29,575 nucleotides of DNA, taken from Asterionellopsis glacialis. Its lineage: Eukaryota > Bacillariophyta > Plagiogrammaphyceae > Rhaphoneidales > Asterionellopsidaceae. The DNA is taken from assembly GCA_014885115.2 (NCBI GenBank), contig WKLE02000178.1, positions 1 through 29,575 on the forward strand, written 5' to 3'. Every line of letters begins with the position of its first letter. The stretch's first letter is position 1. Below the pieces are notes generated by a model. The model worked only from the letters and a program-made list of their open reading frames with translations, did not search any database and was not told the DNA's origin. The position numbers and the translations under genes were made by a program. This document shows, one piece after another, positions 1 to 11,321 of this stretch.

Positions 1-1283
1 TCTATTGGAAACCAACACAAAAAAATGATGTACGTATGACGTGTTCAAGAAATCCTTGCTGTGTGCCGATGATCCATCGGTCCGGCTCGACCGTCCATCT
101 GCCGCCAGACTCTGCGCAGCCAATGCAAACTCGAGATACATCGGTCGCCGACAACCACCCAAAAAGATCTTTCTCTCTCCTCATCGCTTTATTTTCAGTA
201 TGGAGCAGATACATTGCTTTATGAATGAATCATCACCTTTGTAAGTACGATAAATAATATTATATGCATACCAATTGGTTGAATATTATATCCAAACCAC
301 GAAAGATTTTGTACTAATTGTATGTAACATGAGATTCATGCATTTCTGAGTATCTTCTTTTGTGTTTTTATGTAAGCCTTCAGGATCCATAGTATTTATG
401 ATTATCGTTAAATCAAGATGATGTCAAGGTAAAATTTAAATAATGGACGTCTGTGCTGCCTGCTCACTTTCAGTATAAATGTTTAAGTTGAATTTTTAGT
501 ATGTAGAAATCAACGAAACAATCTGATTTCGAATAGGAGCCCAAAACCTATTTATGAATTAAAATTAGTGAAAGGTCATCCAATCAGACGTATCTGATTT
601 GCGCACTACCGCCAGCAGCTGTAGTTACAAGATACACAGATTTTTTGGACCAAAGATAGAAAAAATGGAACTGTCATCTCTCGGAGGAGGAGGACAGAAG
701 AAAACAAAGATTTAAAAAAAAACTGGTCTAGTTTGAGTTCCAGTACTGGTAGATGCGGTACACATGCATGTGTGGTTCAACTGTCCCCACATAAATCCAC
801 TGTGAAGTCTCGTATACACAAACAAACCAACTCTCTTGCTCAGACTCCAAACTCTAGCCTGCCTGACTGTCACTGTAGTACGAGCACACTGACCAACTAT
901 TGACTGCACGCAGGCAGAGAAGATTTGTTGGTTGGCTGTGGTGTAGACTACACGCATCGATAGTTTTTTCTGGTGGGTGTGTGTTAGTGTGAGGTGATCT
1001 ATCTAATAACCATCATTACATCATTAGTATTGTTTCGTCTAGAGATTTTTGTGTTTTCCATCATTGCAAGACTACGGTAGATATACCAAAAAGGCAACAC
1101 AGTCAGTGTAGCATTATTACCAAGTGCACATTCTGAATCATAGCACAAACTGCTATTCTTTTTTTGTTTTTTTTAAAAAAGACTCTCTTTTTTTGTGTGT
1201 GTGTGTGCTTCCGATTGATTTTTTAAAAAAGTCTGGAATAACACACCAAAAAAAAGAGACTCGAACAAACCACAAAATCTCTC
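1..1283. other. Intergenic region upstream of the SR-like gene
   Basis: No convincing coding sequence is visible; the open frames are short and overlap on both strands. The last 140 bases before the next start are very rich in T and A runs. They include a (GT)n run at about 1195-1207. The string TTTTTTAAAAAAG followed by A/T-CT appears twice, near 1172 and 1221. A perfect 10-base palindrome CCAGTACTGG lies at 740-749. The T/A-rich block is plausibly the promoter or 5' UTR of the downstream gene, which is inference from position only. Confidence 0.5.
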
Positions 1284-3536
1284 ATGGGTAGAAGAGGGAA
1301 ACGATCGGCTGGGAATAATAATAGCAAGAACAATAATAATAATAACAAACGAGTCACACGATCATCATCAAGTCAACAAAATAATAATAATAAAGGAGGA
1401 GGAGGGACGAGCGGTGCTGGTGCTAGTGCTGATGGTACTGCTGCAGAACACAATCATTCCTCCTCTACAACGGATATGAACCAACAAAAACAAAAATCTA
1501 AAAAAGAAATTAATTTTGATGTAGAATCAATTTTAAGTGATAGTTTGAAACAGTATAAACAACAACAACAACAAGGGAAAAACAAAAAATCCAACAACCA
1601 TAATAATAAGAATGACGACAACAATAATGATTACAAAACAAATAATACATGGTATCAGTCTTTGACTGAAAAAGACAAAGCTATTCTAGATTCAGGTGTA
1701 GATGCCTTATTTTATGGTGGTTGTATCAAAGCTGCAAAACGTATGTTTGATACTATTGTAATACAAAAACGTGCAAATACGAAACAAAAAAAGCAAGAAG
1801 AAACAGATAAAAAGGATACAAAAGGTGGACAACCCAAACAACAGCAGCAGCAGCAACAACAAAAACAAAAAGGAAATAATGACAACAACAACAATAAAGA
1901 CAAAGAAAAACAACGACAGCGACAAAGACAACAACAGCAGCAAGGAGATAATCCACACCCGTATGATTATTATGGTGGTGCTGGTGCTGGAGGTCCACCC
2001 TATCCTCCATCAGCGTATCATGATGGTCGATATGGTGCACCACCACCTCCACCACCAGGCGTAGGAAATGTTCCTCCTCCTCCACCACCACCACCACCTC
2101 ACCCTGATGCCTATTATAGAAGCAATAGTATGCATGAACGCGACTGGAATAGTCGTCGACATGGAGCTGGAGAAGGGCGAAGTCGTAGAGATAGAGACGA
2201 TTATTTTGATCACCATGATAGAAGCAGTAGTCGTCGAAGATCCTCGTCGGAACGAAGGAGTCGTGATGAACGACGTCGATATGAATATGATGGTGGTGGT
2301 GGTGGTAGTAGCAGGTACCGTTTACGAGATAGAGACCGTGATCGTGATAGAGGTGACCGTAGTGGTCGAGATAGAGACCGTGATCGTGATAGAGACCGCG
2401 ATCGTGATCGTGATAGAGGAGACAGGGATGATGGGAGTAGTCGCAGATCAAGAAGTCGCAGTCGTAGTCCACGAACAAGCAGCAGACATGATCGACACAG
2501 CAGCAGTAGAAGGACGAGAAGTAGATCTACTGAGAGAAGCAGGAGACACCATCATGGCCATGATAGTCACCATAGTAGTAGAAGACGTAGTAGTAGGAGA
2601 TCTCCATCTCCAACACCATCATCCGCAAGTTCTGTGGGTTCTGCTGCTGCATCTGCAAGGAAAGATGGTAAAGTCAGAGAGGATGGCGGCGGCGGCGGCG
2701 ATACGAGTGGAATTCAACAACAACGGCATCATCGTGAAGTAGCTCATGAGAGTAACAATGCGGATGTTACACCATCTTCCTTATCAACAGGTAATACTCC
2801 ATCACCCTCACGAAAACGTGTACGCAAAGGTCCTAAACATGAGTCAGCTGCTACTACTGAAAATACTAACGAGGGCGGAGACAAAAAACGTCATCTGGGA
2901 GATATGAAAGGATCATCAGATAATGTTGGTGGTGGTGGTGGATATGATGAGTCTCGTCGTGGTGGTCGTTCCAGTAGACGACGAAGTTGGAGTTCGGAAG
3001 GAGGAAGTAGACGTCATGGTAGAGATGATGATAACATGAGCTATTCATCAGCAGGTGGTAATGACTGGAGGGATGGTGACCGTGAGGATGGTGATCGAGA
3101 TCGGAAATCTTCGTCAAAATCTCAAAGATATCGTAGCAGCGGTGGTACTCGAGGACGAAGTCGCAGTCCAACAAGGGACTCCACCACTACTGATCCAACA
3201 AAGAATGAGGGTGATTTGGAAGGAAATCACCAACACCATCATCACCATCATCGACGCAGTAGAAGACATGCAGATAGTAGTAGACGTTCACGTGGTGGTG
3301 GCGGTAACGGTGGTGGCAGTAGTAGTAGGAAACGCCGAGAGGCTGGTGGAGGTGGCAGCAGAAGTCGTTCGGTGAGTCCCAATCATACAAGTCCACAACA
3401 AAATACAGAAAAGAAAAGGAAGAAGGAACACTCTTCTTCTTCCTCCAGGAGACGCCATAGAGGACATGATAGTAGAGGTCGTAAGGAATCTACAGAAGAA
3501 ACAAAGGACAAAGGGAAGAGGCCAGAGACAGATTAA
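1284..3536 (+). CDS. SR-like Arg/Ser/Asp-rich low-complexity protein (750 aa)
   Basis: The protein is almost entirely low complexity. Residues 1-120 are rich in Asn, Gln and Lys. Two more ordinary segments stand out: about residues 75-91 (starting EINFDVESILSDS) and about 122-168 (TWYQSLTEKDKAILDSG onward, through a hydrophobic stretch with FYGGCIKAAKRMFD). A Pro-rich segment follows near 250-275. From about 285 to the end there are RS, RD and RDRDRD dipeptides, Gly runs and a His run near 650. Arg/Ser and Arg/Asp dipeptide tracts are typical of splicing-related nuclear-speckle proteins (SR family, U1-70K tails). I see no RRM, zinc knuckle or other RNA-binding fold, so assignment to splicing is inference from composition. 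The start is the first ATG of a frame that stays open for 2.25 kb. The next gene is convergent. Long antisense open frames here (for example 1753-2478 minus) are by-products of the repeats. Confidence 0.8.
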   Translation: MGRRGKRSAGNNNSKNNNNNNKRVTRSSSSQQNNNNKGGGGTSGAGASADGTAAEHNHSSSTTDMNQQKQKSKKEINFDVESILSDSLKQYKQQQQQGKNKKSNNHNNKNDDNNNDYKTNNTWYQSLTEKDKAILDSGVDALFYGGCIKAAKRMFDTIVIQKRANTKQKKQEETDKKDTKGGQPKQQQQQQQQKQKGNNDNNNNKDKEKQRQRQRQQQQQGDNPHPYDYYGGAGAGGPPYPPSAYHDGRYGAPPPPPPGVGNVPPPPPPPPPHPDAYYRSNSMHERDWNSRRHGAGEGRSRRDRDDYFDHHDRSSSRRRSSSERRSRDERRRYEYDGGGGGSSRYRLRDRDRDRDRGDRSGRDRDRDRDRDRDRDRDRGDRDDGSSRRSRSRSRSPRTSSRHDRHSSSRRTRSRSTERSRRHHHGHDSHHSSRRRSSRRSPSPTPSSASSVGSAAASARKDGKVREDGGGGGDTSGIQQQRHHREVAHESNNADVTPSSLSTGNTPSPSRKRVRKGPKHESAATTENTNEGGDKKRHLGDMKGSSDNVGGGGGYDESRRGGRSSRRRSWSSEGGSRRHGRDDDNMSYSSAGGNDWRDGDREDGDRDRKSSSKSQRYRSSGGTRGRSRSPTRDSTTTDPTKNEGDLEGNHQHHHHHHRRSRRHADSSRRSRGGGGNGGGSSSRKRREAGGGGSRSRSVSPNHTSPQQNTEKKRKKEHSSSSSRRRHRGHDSRGRKESTEETKDKGKRPETD

Positions 3537-4439
3537 AACAACAGAAAAAAGGTGCATATGGTATACTCTTTCTCTCTCTACTCTAGTAATATGAGTCAGG
3601 AAAGAAAGAAAAATAGATAGTTGTTGAAGCCTTTCCTGGGTCTTGTTTCTCAAGAAGAACAGGTGTACTGGCGCACTTGTGTGAACGTACGCATCCTCCT
3701 TTACCAAAACTATTTATTTAAAAACAAGTCAAATATAACTAAAATAATCAAAATTTTGATTTTTGGGGAAGCCATTCCATCTGTCAGAAACTTAGGATAG
3801 TTCAGAGTTCTGAGTGTGTTCAATTCTGTTGGAGGTGCGTTATCGGTTTTCCTGCAAAAAAGACTTTACCTCCTTGTACCGTATGGTTTCTTTTGCAAGC
3901 ATGAGATTTTTTCAACTTTTTCGGGTTTCTCTCTGTAGGACTATTTGTAGCTGTAAATAAAATACCAAAGACTTCTTTCGGCATTTTCATCTTCAAGAGA
4001 TCTTGATGTTGCTTTAATCAAGAGATGTTATGCAGTCTTGTAACCTACGGAAGTGGTAGTAGTTACCGGTACTGTCTAGGATCTTTTCGACTTTGTAATG
4101 CAACTTTTTTTAAAATAGAATGATTCTGACCATTCCAAGATGCCCTCTGAAATAGGGAGGCAACAACCTTTGCAGAAAGGTGGTCATTTTAGCTACAAAA
4201 TTTGTAGAATATACATGTCTTCAAGCAGCTTGTGCCTGCCAAGGGTGAAAAATATCAAAAGGAACAGTGTACATACTATGAATTCAAATCTATTGTTACA
4301 TTCTATATATCTATTCATAAGATAGTAATTGTTGTGTATTGCAATCGTATTCAACAACACATTGTCATAGAAACCACTCCTAAAACAAAAGTACAAAGTG
4401 CACCAAAATAAATACCACAACAATATCGTCACGATCGTT
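3537..4439. other. Intergenic region between convergent genes
   Basis: This 0.9-kb stretch separates the 3' ends of the SR-like gene and the LRR gene and should hold both 3' UTRs. It is AT-rich, with no open frame that looks coding and no repeat beyond homopolymer runs. A TACCGGTAC string at about 4063-4071 belongs to the GTAC-type palindromes seen elsewhere in the window. Confidence 0.5.
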
Positions 4440-6133
4440 TTAGACATACACTGCCATTCGTACGGATGCATGATGATAGGGTACACGTAATCCTCTTCCG
4501 GATGAGGAATTGGCTAATCCCTCTTGCTGTTGTTGTGGTTGTTCGTCCTCCTGCCATGTTTCTTTTAGAGAGAGGAGTGATCCTTGACTTCGACTCATAC
4601 GACGACTATTCATCCAACGCGATTGTCTTGCCATGTCTTCTTTTCGTTCTTTTTCTAATTTGTTCAAATCTATATAAAATTGTATTTCATTTTTTAGAGT
4701 TCCAAATGTCTCTGTCTTTTTTGTTGGTAATGTTGACGACGACGACGACGACGACGACGATGGTGTTATTTTTCCTGATCCTAATCGTAATACAGATAAG
4801 TGACAATCGCCATTCCTATCGCGCAAAACATTGAGGAATGCTTTGTATCCATCTAGACCTATATCATCATTATGTTCCAAGGCAAGTTCCAAAAATTGAT
4901 ATGGATGTTGTTCTATGGTACTTGCCAAATGATAAGCACCTTCATCTCCAATCATATTATGAGACAATTGTAATTTTTGCAACTTGGAATGATCCCCCAA
5001 GTTATTTTGAGTAGTTGCAAACGCTATAGCACCTTCGTTCCCAACTTGATTATTCCATAAAAGTAATTCTTCCATGTTGGGTATGACACCATGTAATCCA
5101 GATGCCAAGGCTATAGCACCCATATTTCCAATTCCATTACAACTTAAATCTAATTTGACTAATCCCTGTAATCCCTTACTACTACCAACAGTTACAGCGG
5201 CAGCAGCAGCTGCAGTAATATTATCACTGTTATGGATTAAGGATTGTACACCTTCACCACCTAAAAAATTATGAGACAGATCTAACATTTGTAATGAAAC
5301 AGGAAGATTCCTAGCCATGACAGCTGCTGCCTCATGTCGTATTCTATTTTTGGACAAATTCAATTTACATAAATTGATACAATTGGATAATCCTCCTTCT
5401 TGTTGTTCTTCTTCACACAGTAGTATGACACCTTTGGAACCAAGTTGATTTCGATACAGTGCCAAGTCTACAAGGCGATTGCTAAAGGGAGAATTTTGGC
5501 CCAATACCTTGGCAAATACCGCAATACCCTCGACTCCAATTTTATTTTCACCCAAATCCAGTGACAAAGTATTATTATAATGATTCAAATTGCAAGAAGA
5601 ATCATTATTCTCCACCAGACCCTTTTGAATTTCATTCGCAAATGCAATCATACCATCATTTCCCAATTGATTGTACGAAAGATTTAATTCTTGTAGGGTA
5701 CTACTATATACGATGAGTCGTCCCAGGGCAGATGCACCTTCCACACCAATTTGATTGTGCTGTAAATTTAGAGTACAAAGTGATGTGAATGGCGGTCGAT
5801 TATTTTTCATCGTAATTAATCCATGACGACACAGGGCGAGGATACCTTCATTGTCAATTTTATTATGTTGTAAGTTTAGTATTTGAACTGTGCTGTTCAA
5901 TTCTAATGCATTCCCTAATAAACTACAAAAGGTTGTTGTGTCTACTCGATTATTACTTTTCCCGTCACAACAGGATGATAAGGAGACAGTGTGTAATGAA
6001 GGCTCATTTTGAGTTATCGAACGAATCGTTTTTCGTAATTTGTGTGACAGTGAAAATGAATAATTCATTCGTTCACTGAATCCTAATAACAAACGACTTC
6101 GAGATCCTCCTCCTCCTCGACTATTCATCCGTG

Positions 6134-6177
<44 letters not shown>

Positions 6178-6467
6178 GGTGGTAGTGATGGTAATGGTGG
6201 CGGTGGTTGTGACTGTCGCGTCGCACTTGTACTGTCTTTCCCGCCCAACAAGGCATAATTATTAGCATCACGAGGAGAATTGACTTCCTCGACGGAACCA
6301 GAATCGTCAGATAGTGCTGACGATGATGATGACGACGAGTAAGAAGTCGACGTTAATTTTTCGGAGGTTGGTATACTTTTGTGATTGTTTCCACCACTCC
6401 TAGGTGATAACGGCGCCATTAGAAAACTTTTCATGATTCTATGGCCGTTTTTTCTTTCTCTATCCAC
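4440..6467 (-). CDS. Leucine-rich-repeat protein, ribonuclease-inhibitor type (675 aa)
   Basis: About 11 or 12 LRRs occupy roughly residues 160-560, each close to the form LxxLNLSxNxIGxEGAxALA. This is the 28-residue RI-type repeat shared with ribonuclease inhibitor, RanGAP and NLRC3-like proteins. Clear examples are LNLQHNQIGVEGASAL, LNLSYNQLGNDGMIAF, LDLSCNGIGNMGAIAL and LQLSHNMIGDEGAYHL. The N-terminus (about 1-140) is disordered, with Ser runs, Pro-rich segments and a 14-residue Gln tract. The C-terminal tail has a Ser run and a Gln run. There is no signal peptide, transmembrane segment, NACHT or kinase domain. An intracellular protein-binding scaffold is the safest inference; a RanGAP role is possible but unsupported. 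The start is the first Met of the frame. A later Met (codon 12) is also possible. Confidence 0.85.
4735..4760. repeat. (GAC)n trinucleotide microsatellite within the LRR gene
   Basis: About eight GAC units on the plus strand encode, on the minus strand, the TCG part of a Ser run in the C-terminal region of the LRR protein. The repeat keeps the frame open and is likely to vary in length between alleles. Confidence 0.8.
6135..6176. repeat. (CAGCAA)7 hexanucleotide repeat encoding a 14-Gln tract
   Basis: The plus strand reads TTGCTG seven times. On the coding minus strand this is alternating CAG and CAA, encoding 14 Gln in the disordered N-terminus of the LRR protein. The strict codon alternation shows expansion by a six-base unit rather than by single CAG units. 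Confidence 0.9.
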
Positions 6468-7272
6468 GACCCAAAAAGAATTGGCAGAATTTTAGAAAAA
6501 GCCAACGATTCTTCTTCAAGCAGTCCAAGTTGTATAATAGATGCTGGTGGCAACGCTATGTACTTCTTCTTTTCGATAGATTACGGTAGTTGGTAATGAA
6601 CGCAATGTGCGTAGTAGGAATGAGATGAAAGAACTTTGATAGTGACGGGCTGATGTCGTCGACGAGAGGATTCTATCGCGTTTGTGATGCAGTTTCTTTG
6701 TGTGCGGAACTTTTTTTAGGCGGGAGTATACATATGAATATCCCTTTTATAGAATAATTGATTGAACGTAACAAATAATGGTAAATAGACAACTTATTTC
6801 TTCCAGTTTGAATTAGACGTACACAAGACGTTTTAGATTCTGGTCATAATAGATGAAGTAAACAATGTCCTAGAGATGTTCTTCGACCGGGTGGCGGGAA
6901 GCAGTAGTACCGCCTGTAGGGAATTCAAAGGAGAATTCCTTTGTAGTATTGGCATTACTGTACTAATTATTGAGTTGCACAATCACGGATACTTATACAA
7001 TCAGCCTGAACATACGTTTTCTATTGGTTCAAAATAACGTTCGGTTCGCATTTTGTTCAGTATACGCTGTTTTAATTTTTGTCCAATATACATAAAGCCC
7101 GCCCGCCGCGCTTTTACGCACGATTATTGGACTATGCAAAATTATTGTACACTGTAGCGTACACTCAAACCAAGAATCCAAATAACCCGCGGGAATGGGG
7201 TCCCGCAGTAGTGTCTTCAATAGATCCCAGGCAGTATCCCTAACTTTGAACAGATATGTACCTGCTAGATAC

Positions 7273-7353
7273 GTACCTGGTACAGGTACCCTGTACGAGT
7301 ACGAGCTAGTACAGTAAGATAAAGCAACTACAAGATAGAAACGTACCAGGTAC
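7273..7353. repeat. Pair of GTACC(A/T)GGTAC palindromes in a GTAC-rich patch
   Basis: GTACCTGGTAC is at 7273-7283 and its reverse complement GTACCAGGTAC at 7343-7353. The DNA between them also contains several further GTAC and GTACC strings. Exact copies of this 11-mer recur at 18676, 25127, 25896 and 25903. Confidence 0.85.
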
Positions 7354-7980
7354 CTATACCTGGGCATCAATAAAGATTACGTACAGGTATTAATACAAGT
7401 AGGTTTTAAATGTAACAGTACTGGCAAGAGTAACTTGAACCAAAGGAGGGCTTCAACGTAATATAATTAAATCTGCCGCATGCGCTCCATTTTGTAACAG
7501 GTAAAATGAATACAATAAAATATAATAATAATAATAGAACATCTGCCAAGCCAGACAGATATAGGAATGTGTGTTGGATCTTAAGGTACAGTACGAGCTC
7601 TTACTAGGTCTACTTGTATGGAGGAAAATTCGTTTTCTCTTTGGGACTGTCTGTACGGGATTGAACAATTACTTTACAGTAAGGTAGTTTAAAACGTTTA
7701 TATGATGCAAATCATTGGTCCTTTTCTTCTTCGTAACGATTAATTTACATATATGTCTACTACGAAGTATTGTCCAAGTACTAAGTAATCAAAATATCAT
7801 ACATACAATACGAAGTCGTACATGTTTACATATGATATTTTCTCCTTCTCAGAACATCGAAAGATTCTACATAATAAATGATACAGGTAGTGGAGACAAT
7901 GATATACCGCCTGCTCGAAAATCGGTTTACAAGACTCAGAGATCAGACGCCCTCTAGATCTAAGATCATAGACTCTAGAT

Positions 7981-8010
7981 AGAGGGGTTCTTCAACAAAA
8001 GAACACCTCT
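7981..8010. repeat. 12-bp inverted repeat with 6-nt loop
   Basis: AGAGGGGTTCTT (7981-7992) faces AAGAACACCTCT (7999-8010), pairing at 11 of 12 positions around the loop CAACAA. It lies about 580 bases beyond the stop of the 310-aa minus-strand gene. It could fold in RNA of either strand; no RNA family is recognised. Confidence 0.7.
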
Positions 8011-8592
8011 TGTACGTAACGAGTTGAAGTCAATTCCTTCCAAGGGTTCCAAGGGGAAAAAAAGAATCTTGCCGAATCATTCTCTAGCTTCCTCTGCTGT
8101 GCACAGAGTCGATTATCATTTAAAAAAAGGGAATCAAAGAAGATCCAAATAATATGTTATAACTTTTTATATGAAAAAAACAAAGATAACTTCGATAATA
8201 ACTTTTTTAATTTAAAACTTTTTTTAAAATAACTCTTTTTCTTAACTCTCTTTTGGATTTACTTTGATTGATACATGCACTAAAGTAATGATGTATAAAC
8301 ATATATGGGACAAAGGCAACGATCCATCTTGTTTGAATGAAAATCGTCCTTCCCTTTGGATGTGCGTGTAATAATTTGGTATATATAGTACAATCACTGA
8401 ACTTTGAATCAGTGTCTTTATGTAGGAGTATGAAAGCACGATCTTATTTACTCTTGAAATATCTATGGGATGTATGAATATAGTCAGGTAGGGTAGATCT
8501 CTGACGACGGTAGTAAAGTTTTACATTAAAATCAAAAGAATCTCAATGTTGGTATTGGTATGAGTACACAGAAGTGCATGCTTTTACGCACT

Positions 8593-9525
8593 TCAAAAAC
8601 TCACACCATCAAGGTATTTCTTGTAGTGAGATGATCCAACTAAGGCTACCTCTTCTTCTGCTTCTAAATCTAACAAGAAGAAATCTTCTTCAACTTCAGA
8701 AATACTTGCACGCTTGGTTTGAAGGTTATCCCGAGAAGGATGCATGCGCCATTTGGGGGTCTTTTGAATCCAACGGCTACCACCATCACAAAAGGTTAAA
8801 TTCTTGGGAGATTTAGGGGGAGTTGAAGCGGGTGAATTTGCACCGCTACTCATACTGGTACCTGATGTGGATACCGTAGAGAAGGTATCCCTCCGTTCAT
8901 GTTGTTGTGGAGAATAAAGTGCTTCATCAAGATCAATTCCTACCTTGCAAAAGGATGGAATTGAATCAATACGGAGACTTCCTAAACTATTGTTGGAATC
9001 TTGGTAGGGTATAGGCTTAATGAATCGTGGTACAACCTCTTTTTTGCTTCTTCGTTGAGAGCGACGATGAAAAGAAGAGTTTTCTTGACCACCCTTTGCT
9101 TCTCGGTCCTTGTGACGTTGGAATCTAGAAGAACATCTATCATCCATTCTCGGGTCATTTTCCTTGTTGTTTTTCTTGGTGGAAATCTTTGTCACTTTAC
9201 AATCTGAAGGGACAACAGCAACCTGGTTCCTGCCCATGATTATAGCAATATCACCCTTGTCATTGTTTGAACAAGGCATCCTGCCGGGAAGAGATGCTCG
9301 TCTCTTCTTCTTTGTTTTCTTAATACTGTTTGAGCTTGCAACTTTCTTAATACGAGTAGAAGCTGCCATGGCTAGACGTTGCAATCGACGTCCGTGTCTT
9401 CTTTCACTGCTATCGAGAGCATTTCCATTGTTGGTACTATTTTGCTGTTGTTGCTTCTTTTTTGAGGACGACTGCATGTCATTATTTCTTCGAAGTTCAA
9501 ATCGAGAATCTCCTACCGATGTCAT
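8593..9525 (-). CDS. Hypothetical protein, basic N-terminus and acidic C-terminus (310 aa)
   Basis: I do not recognise this protein. The first 180 residues are strongly basic and mostly disordered, with an RRHGRRLQRLAMAAS segment near residues 42-56, a KKTKKKRR cluster near 69-76 that could act as a nuclear localisation signal, and a second RRSQRRSKK cluster. A Ser/Pro-rich stretch with SPAS, TPPKSPK motifs near 230-243 could be phosphorylated by proline-directed kinases. The C-terminal 60 residues look more conserved: GSRWIQKTPKWRMHPS, then an acidic EVEEDFFLLDLEAEEE segment, ending SSHYKKYLDGVSF. No signal peptide or membrane helix is visible. The frame is open for 310 codons with ordinary amino acid variety and starts at its first ATG, which supports a real gene. 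A nuclear regulatory protein is only a guess. Confidence 0.7.
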   Translation of the reverse strand: MTSVGDSRFELRRNNDMQSSSKKKQQQQNSTNNGNALDSSERRHGRRLQRLAMAASTRIKKVASSNSIKKTKKKRRASLPGRMPCSNNDKGDIAIIMGRNQVAVVPSDCKVTKISTKKNNKENDPRMDDRCSSRFQRHKDREAKGGQENSSFHRRSQRRSKKEVVPRFIKPIPYQDSNNSLGSLRIDSIPSFCKVGIDLDEALYSPQQHERRDTFSTVSTSGTSMSSGANSPASTPPKSPKNLTFCDGGSRWIQKTPKWRMHPSRDNLQTKRASISEVEEDFFLLDLEAEEEVALVGSSHYKKYLDGVSF

Positions 9526-9547
9526 GGTTTGAGATTGGTGTGCAATT

Positions 9548-9590
9548 GATGGGTGTCCTTGATGGGTGTCCTTGATGGGTGTCCTTGATG
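9548..9590. repeat. 13-bp tandem repeat, three copies plus a partial fourth
   Basis: GATGGGTGTCCTT is repeated three times without interruption (9548-9560, 9561-9573, 9574-9586), followed by GATG of a fourth unit. It begins 23 bases upstream of the ATG of the 310-aa minus-strand gene, so it probably lies in that gene's 5' UTR or core promoter. Confidence 0.9.
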
Positions 9591-11230
9591 CGTATGTCTA
9601 TCGGCGTTTATCAACTATTTTGTAAGTAGATTGACAAAAGGCGAGCACCAATTAAAAATGCACTCTTGCCCTTGCCTCCTGAATACTGTATCGTTTGAAA
9701 AGAGTGATTATTTTGAAGATATCAATTGCTACTATGGCGTTTAGGTAGAAAACTACATGAACCAACCTAGGGTGTTCTACACGGAACATGAGAGAATAAG
9801 AATATCCTGTTGTGAATCACTATATTATAATATGAAATAATAGTAAAATTCAAGTTGTCACGGATTTCGGAGTGAATTTCGAATTTTCAAAGACTGTAGT
9901 AGTTTACCATCAGTACATGTCGTTCGGGCCTTTTACCTTACCAGGTAATAAACGATATTAAACCACAAACATAGCCTCATATTATTATATTGTTCTACTA
10001 CCCGCCCAGGTGCAATGAACAGCAGGTGATTCCAAGCAGGTTCAAGTACGCAGGTACAGGTACACTTGAACTGTAGAGCCTGAAAGTCCCACTGATGCTA
10101 AAAAATAACGATCATAATATTAAAATCAAAAGTCATGTCATGATTTCGCGAAGGGTCAGGAATATTGATAATATCATACAACATATTAATTACAGCTTTT
10201 TTTCGTAAATAGGATCATACATTTATATGTCACTCCATACATCTGATTCACGGGAGTCTTCCAATCTCTATTTTTATTGGCCACTCATGCTTACGTAATA
10301 AACTCTCCACCGGGACCATCTTAGTCTTCTTCAACATCTAGCAATGTTCTCTCTCTAGCTAGAAGTACCTGGTAGCTTATACTGTACCAGGTATCATAAA
10401 CCAGCATACCAGCAGAATGTGCTGTTCAGTATCACTTCCTTTTCGGTATTGAAGGGGACATAACTTTCTTTATAGAAAAAGAAATCATCTCTTAAGTAAG
10501 AAAAGCTCTTCGAATTATATATCGTATGATTTGTAATGATATTAAAATGTCAGCGGTTTTCGTTGTATTGCCCCCATAGGTACGAATCCGTTTTTTTTAG
10601 AATTGGTCCCGGGAGGGTCGAGTAAGTCTCTAGCAATGCATTGCGTCAGGGGGGGTGTTGAGCTCTTGTTGAGTAGGTTTTGAACGGCGATATTTCCAAC
10701 AATTCCTTATCACTAGGTCTTATATGCGGAGCAATCACTCTCTGTATCTATCTGATGCGATAATTAGTATAACATTAATGTTGTGGCAGCAAGGTACAAA
10801 TGGAGAGATACCAGGTACAGTTGTGTGATCGTCAATAATATCATATCACCCATACTGCCCTTTTGACACCATGGTATTTTTGCAAATTTTATAAAAAAGC
10901 AACCTGCTTTTTCCTCTAGAGTAGGACCTACTAGCCTACCTTCGTCAGGGTATGGAGGATAAGGTTCGTAATGTTAAAGCCAGTGATATTGGGTAGCCAC
11001 GACTGTAGTATTGCTAAGAACCTGTTTCAAATTCATGCTAACCTAAATAAATAATACATACCCAATACTACCATCACTTCGTGATTTTGTGGTCTATCCG
11101 AACCTCCTTGCTCGATTTTCATAGCTGGCAACGAGGACTAGAGACATGCCTCGGTAAGAAACTTTAGGATCTAAAGAAGCATGGATATTGAATACGTATC
11201 TTTTTCCTCTTTGAATGATGTTGTTATAAT

Positions 11231-11321
11231 NNNNNNNNNNNNNNNNNNNNNNNNNNNNNNNNNNNNNNNNNNNNNNNNNNNNNNNNNNNNNNNNNNNNNN
11301 NNNNNNNNNNNNNNNNNNNNN
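11231..11321. other. Assembly gap (91 N)
   Basis: A run of 91 undetermined bases. The right edge resumes with TAGGACCTACCGGTACCGGTAG, palindrome-rich DNA, which may be why the assembly broke here. Confidence 1.

Larger units (their letters stand above)
6468..8592. other. Intergenic region with GTAC palindromes and a hairpin
   Basis: This stretch holds the 5' flank of the LRR gene and the 3' flank of the 310-aa gene. No coding sequence is convincing. At 7255-7355 the DNA is crowded with GTAC strings and contains two exact GTACC(A/T)GGTAC palindromes (7273 and 7343). An inverted repeat AAGGAGAATTCCTTT lies near 6929. A longer stem-loop is at 7981-8010. From about 8110 to 8240 the DNA is mostly A/T homopolymer runs. 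Confidence 0.5.

Noticed and set aside
1753..2478. Long minus-strand open frame (241 codons) opposite the SR-like gene
   Set aside because: It is rich in His, Tyr, Asp and Leu because it reads the complement of RS/RD and Gln repeats; there is no independent coding signal.
2068..2742. Plus-strand open frame (224 codons) inside the SR-like gene
   Set aside because: It is a frame-shifted reading of the same trinucleotide repeats, giving Met, Val, Ile and Glu runs.
10575..10605. tRNA T-loop-like string GGTACGAATCC followed by a T run
   Set aside because: The conserved TTC of the T-loop is missing and no matching acceptor or D-arm was found upstream.
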